64,000 nucleotides of DNA, from contig CAJNDS010002572.1 in assembly GCA_905221605.1 (NCBI GenBank), positions 40,001-104,000 on the forward strand, written 5' to 3'. The notes under the pieces were generated by a model. It made no database searches. It saw nothing but the letters and a program-made list of their open reading frames with translations, and was not told the DNA's origin. The stretch is from Symbiodinium natans (Eukaryota > Sar > Dinophyceae > Suessiales > Symbiodiniaceae). Numbering within the stretch: position 1 is the stretch's first letter; every line of letters begins with the position of its first letter. This document shows positions 57,566 to 64,000 of the stretch, in pieces. A program made the position numbers and the translations under genes.

Positions 57566-57800
57566 AACCTGAAGAGACCAAGCTGAAGCTTGCCACATCC
57601 TCCAAGTGGAGGATGTGGCACCGTTGGGGGGGGGCATTGTGCAGGCTCGTGAGCCGAGCCGATACTTGCCCTTGTTTGCAGCAAAGCGCTTCCCATGCAT
57701 ACCCCGAAACCCCGGGCGCGGTCTGTTTTGGGATCCCTTGAGCTGCCCTCGGCTGAGTATTTGCCTGCAAGTTCTGGAGAGAAAGCATCCGAACTCCTAA
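57566..57800 (+). CDS. Candidate long exon with perfect hairpin
   Basis: Reads DQAEACHILQVEDVAPLGGG, IVQAREPSRYLPLFAAKRF, PCIPRNPGRGLFWDP and ends VLERKHPNS with TAA. The coding sequence contains a 13-bp perfect inverted repeat at 57592-57619. A second frame (KLKLATSSKWRMWHRWGG) is also open. Confidence 0.45.
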
Positions 57801-57950
57801 ACCCCAATCCCCAATCCCCACTCTGGCTATTGGCAACTTCCCTCGCACGTTGAGAAGGAGAAAAACCAACCAAAAAACCAACGCCCTCCGGCAACGCAAA
57901 CTGCCGCCTCTCACAGAATCCCTAAATCCTAAACCCTCAACCCTAAGCCC

Positions 57951-58034
57951 TCAACAGACCCCATGCTGCATCCGACCTCACCGGCTACGCGAAGCTCTAC
58001 TTGGGATGAGCGTCGAAGGCCCGAGCTCCCTTGG
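57951..58034 (+). CDS. Candidate exon
   Basis: Acceptor CTCAACAG; reads PMLHPTSPATRSSTWDERRR then PELPWLR, followed by TTTAGGG-like units. Confidence 0.4.
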
Positions 58035-58324
58035 CTGAGGGTTTACGAGGGTTAGGGTATAGGGTATAGGGTTTAGGGTTTAGGGTTTAGGGTTTATGGT
58101 TTAGAAGGATTAAACCCTAGGGTTTAAAATTTCAGGGTTTAGGGTAATTCAGCACTGACCAAGAGATCAGTCATGCTTTTGGGGCCTCTAGGTCTAACAG
58201 GTCTCAGGTTTAGGGTTTAGGGTTTAGGTTCAGGTTTTGGTTGTTTATGGGGTGGGCAGGGTCTGGTCTGGGGCTTGTAGGGCCTGTGCGGCTTAGGAGG
58301 TTGGAGGTGTACATAGGCTGGGTA

Positions 58325-58411
58325 AGCCAAGGGAATGTTTTGCATGTTCCCTTCCTGCGTTTAAGAGGATCAAAGTTAGGGCCATTATTTAGAGGGTGTA
58401 AAAGGGCCAAT
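58325..58411. mobile_element. Diverged family C element (copy 3)
   Basis: AAGGGAATGTTTTGCATGTT, GTTTAAGAGGATCA, GGCCATTATTTAGAGGGTG and AAAAGGGCC align with copies 1 and 2. No coding host is evident. Confidence 0.55.
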
Positions 58412-58677
58412 TAGTAGGGGCCACGCCAAGCAACTTGTAACTTAGGGTTCAGGGTTTAGGGTTTAGGGTTTAGGGTTGTTAAATCTTCTCAGGGTCGAGA
58501 GTTTCCAAGCCTTAGGGGTCCTCACACCTCTCCGAAGCATGAGCATCCCTTCTAAATAAGGACCCCCCCCCAAGCAAAACTTGAAATGTCTGGACATCTC
58601 CCTGAACCCGAAACTCTAAACCCTAAACCCTAAACCCCAAACCCCAAACCCCCAACCCCCAGCCCCTAAACCCCAAG

Positions 58678-58746
58678 CCCTGGAGAAGAGGAAGGTCCTG
58701 GTCCAGCTCGCACAGGCATTCCGGAACCGTTCTCATACGGGGCTGG
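58678..58746 (+). CDS. Candidate exon, clear
   Basis: Begins after CCCCAAG; reads LEKRKVLVQLAQAFRNRSHT then GL and ends at G|GTTTAGG. Confidence 0.55.
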
Positions 58747-59119
58747 GTTTAGGTTTTAGGGTTTAGGGTTTAGGTTTTAGGGTTTAGGGTTTAGGGTTTA
58801 GGGTTAAGGGTTTAGAACAGGACTCGGGGAGGGGGGGGGGGGGGCGGCGGGGGACGGGGGGGTGGGCAAGTACCCCAAACCCGAAACACGACTGCCCTCA
58901 ACCCTACGGGGGGGTGACAAACCCTAAGCCCCAAACCAAACAGCCTTAAACCCCAAACCATAGACCCCTAGACCCCTAAATCCCTAGACCCCCTAGACCC
59001 CCTAGACCCCTAGACCCCTAATCCCGAATCCCTAATCCCTAATCCCGAAACCGTACTGAAAATGCTCAATTTTGCGGCGTTTTTTTGAGCGAATGCCGTT
59101 CTCACCTGGGTCTCCAGGC

Positions 59120-59183
59120 GTGACAGGGCTTGAGACGAGAGCAGCGCGGCCAGGGAGGGGGCCCGAAGTCCAGCGCTCCAGTT
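59120..59183 (+). CDS. Candidate exon
   Basis: Acceptor GGTCTCCAG; reads VTGLETRAARPGRGPEVQRS, before TTTTTAGGGC. Low-complexity GGGCTTTT repeats with an artefactual Phe/Gly frame follow to 59450. Confidence 0.35.
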
Positions 59184-59740
59184 TTTAGGGCTTTTAGGAT
59201 ATAGGGTTCTCAGAGCTTTTAGGGCGTTTAAGGGTTTTTAGGGTTCTAGGATATGGGGTTCTTAGAGCCTTTAGGGCGTTTAAGGCTTTTAGGGCTATTT
59301 AGGCGTTTTTCAGGGCTTTTTGGGCTTTCAGGGCTTTTCCGGCGTTTCGGGCTTTTGGGGCTTTTTAGGGCCTTCAGGGCTTTTGGGGCCTTCAGGGCTT
59401 TCGGGCTTTTAGGGCTTCAGGGCCTTTCGGGTTTTGGAGCTTTTGGGGGTGTAGCGCTGTGGGGGACTACCTGGCGCTACAGAAACCCGACCAAAGGTCA
59501 CGGAGAGCGCGGTTCCAGGGTTTGTTCTGGTTTTCGACAGTAGAAGTTTCAGCGAAAGTTTAGGGTTCAGGGTTTATAGGCATTGCAGGCTTTACAGTAT
59601 TCTAGGGTTGGCAGGTTTATAGGGTTCATCGGGTTATGAGGGTGCTGAGAACCGAACTTCGGACCCCTTGGTAGCTACATGGTGCCCTTAGCTCGGCAGC
59701 ACTGGGTTGCCGCAGCCCAAGCTTTGGGTTTGTGGCTCAG

Positions 59741-59848
59741 TGCCCGCAGCTTCCTGTGACGGTCACGGCCGTGGTTGATGGCCGGCTACTTGGCAGCCTC
59801 CTTCCTCCTGCTTTTGAACGGTCATGCTGCAACGACCCTACTCCCGGC
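59741..59848 (+). CDS. Candidate exon, clear
   Basis: Acceptor TGTGGCTCAG, phase 0; reads CPQLPVTVTAVVDGRLLGSL then LPPAFERSCCNDPTP. It is followed by CCCTAAA-like sequence, so the 3' border is uncertain. Confidence 0.5.
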
Positions 59849-60041
59849 CTAAACCCTAAACTCCGACCCCTATACCGCTTGGTCCTGACCTTTGAAATTC
59901 CCACAGAGTTGTGCAGAACATATTCGAAATCTTCCCCACTAGAATGAATAGACGCCGAGATTGGAAAGAGCCCTAAACCCTAAACCCTAAACCCTAAACC
60001 CTAAACCCTAAACCCTAAACCCTAAACCCTAAACGTCACAG

Positions 60042-60090
60042 GGAGATTGAAGCAGAGCCGACCGGCTCTGGAGACACCAAATTTTGTTAG
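60042..60090 (+). CDS. Candidate terminal exon, EIEAEPTGSGDTKFC
   Basis: Acceptor CGTCACAG immediately after a CCCTAAA array; 15 codons and TAG. No TTTAGGG array follows. Confidence 0.5.
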
Positions 60091-60264
60091 GATGGCAGGC
60101 AGCAAGATCGGACGGGAAGGGCCCCGGAATGATTGAACAAAAATCTTCGTTCTGATAAGCCCTAAACCCTAAACCCTAAACCCTAAACCCTAAAACCCTA
60201 AACCCTGAACCCTGACCCTAAACCCTAAACCTTCAGTCCTTTCAAGCCCCAGCCCTCCCCGCAG

Positions 60265-60400
60265 GTCTAAGTTGCCTGGGCGGCCAAACCTCCCTGATGG
60301 GACCCCGGTCGCCAGCAAAGGGCCCGCGCTCCGCGTAGTCGGAGGGCGGCCCCGGGAAGGTGGAAGTTTCCTCATGCCTTTTTTGAGCCCCACCCCTAAA
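60265..60400 (+). CDS. Candidate exon, clear
   Basis: Acceptor TCCCCGCAG; reads SKLPGRPNLPDGTPVASKGP, ALRVVGGRPREGGSFLM and PFLSP. The frame stays open to 60451. Confidence 0.5.
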
Positions 60401-60614
60401 GCTAGGGGTCCCCAATGGCCTCTCTCAAACCTAGAATATAAGGCTCTCTGAACCCTAAACCCTAAGCCCGAAACCTAGACTCCTAGACTCCCAGACCCTG
60501 TAAGCCCTACATGACCCTAAATGACGCCTAGGGACGGGAGTGCTACCACCCCTGTTGTGGTGCGACCTTGTGGGACACACGGGACGTTAGCTCCTAAACC
60601 CAGAACCATAAGGT

Positions 60615-60735
60615 TGGGGTTTAGGGTTTAGGGTTTAGGGTTTAGGGTTTAGGGTTTAGGGTTTAGGGTTTAGGGTTTAGGGTTTAGGGTTTAGGGTTTA
60701 GGGTTTAGGGGGTTTGGGGTTTGGGGTTTAGGGTG
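60615..60735. repeat. Long TTTAGGG array
   Basis: About 14 perfect units, then GGGTTTG variants. The opposite-strand array of this intron lies at 60957-61105. Confidence 0.97.
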
Positions 60736-61154
60736 ACCATGCTGGACTTGGAGTTTCCGGGCGTAGGACCACTCCTCGCAGTTCAGGGATTAGAGTTGAA
60801 TGGTGTACCCACACCCTTTGCAATCAAAGGGCCGGGGGGCGGGGGGTTAAATCATCGGCCCTGTGTGCCATTGCAAACTCTATGGCAAGGAATATTGTAA
60901 TCAAGCTCATAGTTGAATCAATCCAGACATGTGCATCCTAGGAACCGGATGAAACCTTAAACCCCAAACCCTAAACCCTAAACCCTAAACCCTCAACCCT
61001 AAACCCTAAACTCTAAACCCTAAACCCTAAACCCTAAACCCTAAACCCTAAACCCTAACCCTAAACCCTAAACCCTAACCCTAAACCCTAAACCCTAAGC
61101 CCCAAACCCAAACCCTTAAGTCAAGGCGAAACCTCTGCCCTTGGTGTCTCACAG

Positions 61155-61220
61155 CCAAAGCAATTGAGTTTGACTCGGCCAAGCCGGCGACACATGAAAA
61201 GACGCCGAAGGTGCACGTCC
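61155..61220 (+). CDS. Candidate exon, clear
   Basis: Acceptor GTGTCTCACAG; reads KAIEFDSAKPATHEKTPKVH then V and ends at GTAGGA. It follows a 150-bp CCCTAAA array. Confidence 0.55.
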
Positions 61221-61547
61221 GTAGGATTTAAGATTCAGGACATTAGGGTTCGGGATCTATAGGGCCGCCCCGTGCGGTTTCGGGTTCAGGGTTTAGGGTT
61301 GAGGGATTGATTTAACAATCATCGCCGCAAGAAACAAGGATTGGGGTGCTGGAGCTTGGGCTTTGTATCCAGAGGTCGAATGCATAAAATCTCAATGTCA
61401 GCCGCTTCAAACGATAAACAAAAAGTAGCTGGAGCAGTGGAGTGGCATGGAGCCCAGAATGGGCGAGCAGGGTTTAATGTTCAGGGTTTAGATTTCATAA
61501 GGTGTTAGGGCGTTCGGGGTCACAGGGTTCAGGGTTTCGGGTGAAGC

Positions 61548-61853
61548 GTGCGTACAACCTGCAGAGCTTTCTTTACCAGAGAGGCCAAGCCCCATGTAGC
61601 TCGTACCACGCGTTTTTACTTTTTTTTTCCGGCTAACAACAGGAGCCTGAATTGTTGCAAACAGTATTTCCCAACCAGTCCCTATTCTGGCAGAAGCAAA
61701 GCTACCCCAAAACATGACCTGTGGCAAGCTAAACTAGAACCTATTCCCCGAAGCCTGAAGCCGAACCCCGCCACCCCGAAAAAAGTGCGCCCCTGTAGAT
61801 TACGCCTGCGGCAGGCTCCAGAGAGCGTGTTTAAAGTCCTGTCGTTAGAATGA
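61548..61853 (+). CDS. Possible ORF of 101 codons
   Basis: Open frame with MRTTCRAFFTREAKPHVARTT-like basic start (first 20 residues) and a Pro/Lys-rich middle. An antisense frame of 79 codons overlaps. No splice support. Confidence 0.25.
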   Translation: MRTTCRAFFTREAKPHVARTTRFYFFFPANNRSLNCCKQYFPTSPYSGRSKATPKHDLWQAKLEPIPRSLKPNPATPKKVRPCRLRLRQAPESVFKVLSLE

Positions 61854-62039
61854 CAACTCCACCACCCCGGTCGCCCTCATGTAAAGTTCAGGACTCAGGG
61901 TGCAGGAACCCTGAATCCACGACCCCTGACCCCAAACCCTAAACCTTAAACCCCAAACCCCAACCCTAAACCCTAAACCCTACTACACCCTAAACCCTAC
62001 TAAACCCTAAACCCCTAGTACACAAGCATCGCCCTTAGT

Positions 62040-62093
62040 CCCCGGCCACATGAAGCGGGAACTGGATGCTGGCGGGCAGGAGCTGCTTCAGGG
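62040..62093 (+). CDS. Candidate exon
   Basis: After GCCCTTAG; reads PGHMKRELDAGGQELLQ and ends at G|GTTTAGGG. Confidence 0.5.
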
Positions 62094-62279
62094 GTTTAGG
62101 GTTTAGGGTTTAGGGCTTGGGGTTTAGGGTTTAGGGTTTAGGGTTAGGGGTATATCACGGGGCCTATGACAGGGTATAGAATAGGGTTAAGAAGAGGGTC
62201 TATTGGGTTTAAACTAGTGGTACGTAACAGGGTATAGAAGAGGGTATATTCGGGTTGAAGGATTGGGGGGGGGGTCTGG

Positions 62280-62528
62280 ACGCATTCAGTGCATGTCGAC
62301 ATTTACCGCAGACTACGTTCGACCGTTGCAACTCGATTGGTGTTAGGCTCGGGGCTTCTTGAGAGAGCCGGTTCTTTTCAGTTGGAGGTGACCGAAGCAC
62401 CAACTCCCAGCATAATCCAACAAACTCACATTCATGGCCACAACTCTCAAAAAACCGTCAGATGTCCAGCGTACCTTACTCTCCCTTTATGTATAAGTGC
62501 GTTGCGTATTTCCTTCCCTAAACCCTAA
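62280..62528 (+). CDS. Candidate exon
   Basis: Open frame THSVHVDIYRRLRSTVATRL, VLGSGLLERAGSFQLEVTEA and PTPSIIQQTHIHGHNSQK; the end reads into CCCTAAA. Likely only the first 120-200 nt are exon. Confidence 0.4.
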   Translation, partial: THSVHVDIYRRLRSTVATRLVLGSGLLERAGSFQLEVTEAPTPSIIQQTHIHGHNSQKTVRCPAYLTLPLCISALRISFPKP

Positions 62529-62607
62529 ACCCTAAGCCCTGAACCCTAAACCCTGAACCCTGAACCCTAAACCCTTTGCTTTATGGTACTCTTTTGCCTG
62601 TTTCCAG

Positions 62608-62675
62608 GGTTACGGTCAGGAGGACTGCGCGAGCCTGAAGTTGGCGTGGGCTCCACCCTCGGAGTGCCAACTGCT
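62608..62675 (+). CDS. Candidate exon, clear
   Basis: Acceptor CTGTTTCCAG, phase 0; reads GYGQEDCASLKLAWAPPSEC then QL and ends at CT|GTTTAGGG. Confidence 0.55.
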
Positions 62676-63337
62676 GTTTAGGGCTTAAAGTTTAGGATTT
62701 AGGGTTCTAGCACTCTGAGATCAGTTCCCGTTCCGGGTCTAAGCTTTGGGCCTTAGGGGTGTTTAGGGTTTAGGGGATTTAAGGGGTGTTTAGGTATTTT
62801 AGGGATCTTCGGGCCTTTAGGGTGTTGAGGGTGGTTAGGGGATTTGGGGGGTTTTGGGGGTTTTTGGGGTTTTAGGGAATGTAGGGCGTGGGGCAAGATC
62901 CATGTTGAACTTAGGGCCATCGCCAACACTGTGTGCATGGTGGGAATTGAAGCAGGAAACCATAGGCCCTAAAGCCTAAAACCCTCAAACCCAAACCACA
63001 AAATCTAAAACTCCAAAACGCATAAACTTCAAAACGCTAGAACCTTATGGAGTTGAATGGACGAAGTAGTAGGGTTCTCTTCAAATAATGACCCCAAGAA
63101 AGTGCCCCCCCCAATTTCCAATTTGGGACAACCCCCCCATGTTCATCTAGTGTAGTATAGTATGTAGCAGCCCATCTCCTTTCGGCAATTATTTCGGAAT
63201 TGTAGTGCCGCATGTCGCAGTATGTTGTCTGAGATGATGGTATACTATGGTTCTTGATTTATGTCTGGCATTTTGTGCATTATCGTATGTTGTGTTATAC
63301 TCAAAAACGCTTGGGGTTAGGGCTTAGGTCCAGAGCA

Positions 63338-63407
63338 ATGTCTCGAGAGGCGGAATGGCTGGAGTGCCTCACGCGCCTGGTGAAGCTTGCCTCAACCCAG
63401 TTCTCAG
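63338..63407 (+). CDS. Candidate first exon, MSREAEWLECLTRLVKLAST
   Basis: ATG seven nt after GGTCCAG (leader-type acceptor). 23 codons, ending AG|GCGTTTGG (GC donor) or running on. Helical, charged. The remainder of the window to 64000 shows no exon I can support. Confidence 0.5.
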
Positions 63408-63563
63408 GCGTTTGGTTGGGTTTCTCTAGGGGTGTTCAGGATTTAGAGGGCTTTTCTGGGATTACAGGGTTTGTGAGGGACGGAGGGGGTAGAGGCTTTG
63501 CAAGGCTTTAAGGGCTTCGACGGAGCTCATGTGGGAGTTGTTCAAATTAGGGCCGCGTTTCGG

Positions 63564-63586
63564 GGAACCCTTTCCAGGAAAGGGTT
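63564..63586. repeat. Near-perfect 23-nt palindrome
   Basis: GAACCCTTTCC, A/GG centre, then GAAAGGGTTC form 11-bp arms. No known site is recognised. Confidence 0.6.
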
Positions 63587-64000
63587 CGACTGCAAACGCA
63601 ACACATAGACTCCCATGTAGATCCGAACGTCTCTGAGTCCTAAGTCTGAAAAAGCCCGCAAAAAGAAAAAGGCGACTCGGGCATGTAATTGAGTATCTAT
63701 GTATAGGGACTTTCGGTTTAGAATTTACTGCGTTCGCAAATCACGGCAGCTGAGTTGTTCATCTTCGTTCTGGTTTTGGGTTTGGAGTTTTTTCTGTCCA
63801 TAGTTAGGACTTCAACTGTGGACTGCAATGTTGAACCCACTTTAGTGTGCCCCCCCTCCCGAACAGTCGAAGCCGATGTTCTCCCTCTTTTTCAACGGTC
63901 CCGGGCTTTATGTTTTTAATAGGAATGAGTGAGTTTATAATGTAAACCCTTTGTTTTCCTTCTCGTCAGAAGGCGGCACCATGGCTTTTTCAGCATCCGC

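Noticed and set aside
1-64000. tRNA, rRNA, snRNA or spliced-leader RNA genes
   Set aside because: I looked for cloverleaf arms, conserved rRNA words and the dinoflagellate leader core and saw none, but short RNA genes could be missed by eye.

Overview
The window looks like nuclear DNA of a dinoflagellate. The evidence is the plant/dinoflagellate-type telomere heptamer TTTAGGG/CCCTAAA scattered throughout in interstitial blocks, very short exons in long introns, AG|G exon-intron borders with GA or GC as well as GT donors, and a retroelement polyprotein and a TIR-like multipass protein of types I associate with dinoflagellates. The genus cannot be fixed from sequence alone. There are no prokaryotic operons, and I see no rRNA, tRNA or CRISPR array.

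Layout. Most of the 64 kb is intron. About 70 short stretches (30-240 nt) look like coding exons: each has one long clean frame, higher GC and believable protein composition. Almost all read on the + strand. Exact borders are predictions from AG acceptors, GT/GC/GA donors and frame. Candidate initiator exons lie near 4390, 7011, 8216, 14949, 29573, 42733, 56790 and 63338. Candidate terminal exons end near 4238, 10336, 14781, 28254, 35726, 37366, 42216, 47259, 48562, 50251, 55647 and 60090. The window therefore probably holds a dozen or more + strand genes. One minus-strand gene end is supported at 53.83-54.4 kb.

Best supported genes. (1) 12501-14781: a TIR-like domain followed by about eight membrane segments; three short intron-like insertions can be removed from its 5' part with the frame kept. 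(2) 37693-41152: a 3.46 kb retroelement with an intact reverse transcriptase/RNase H frame and split direct repeats A1-ORF-B1-A2-B2, as in PAT/Ngaro tyrosine-recombinase elements, but with no visible recombinase. (3) 17.7-21.5 kb: six exons of a Lys/Glu/Ala/Pro-rich protein. (4) 42.7-45.6 kb: a Gly/Lys-rich start exon and downstream exons resembling pieces of an RNA-recognition motif.

Most unusual signal. The telomeric repeats are not random. On the coding strand an exon is typically followed by TTTAGGG arrays and preceded by CCCTAAA arrays, so many introns carry inverted telomeric tracts at their two ends, and the phase GTTTAGGG often supplies the GT donor. Small MITE-like families (A, B, C below) also occupy introns. 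Two B copies and two C copies behave like introners: excising them restores an open frame, using GA or GC donors and AG acceptors. In two of them telomeric repeats sit inside the element where a sister copy has none, which suggests how telomeric introns arise.
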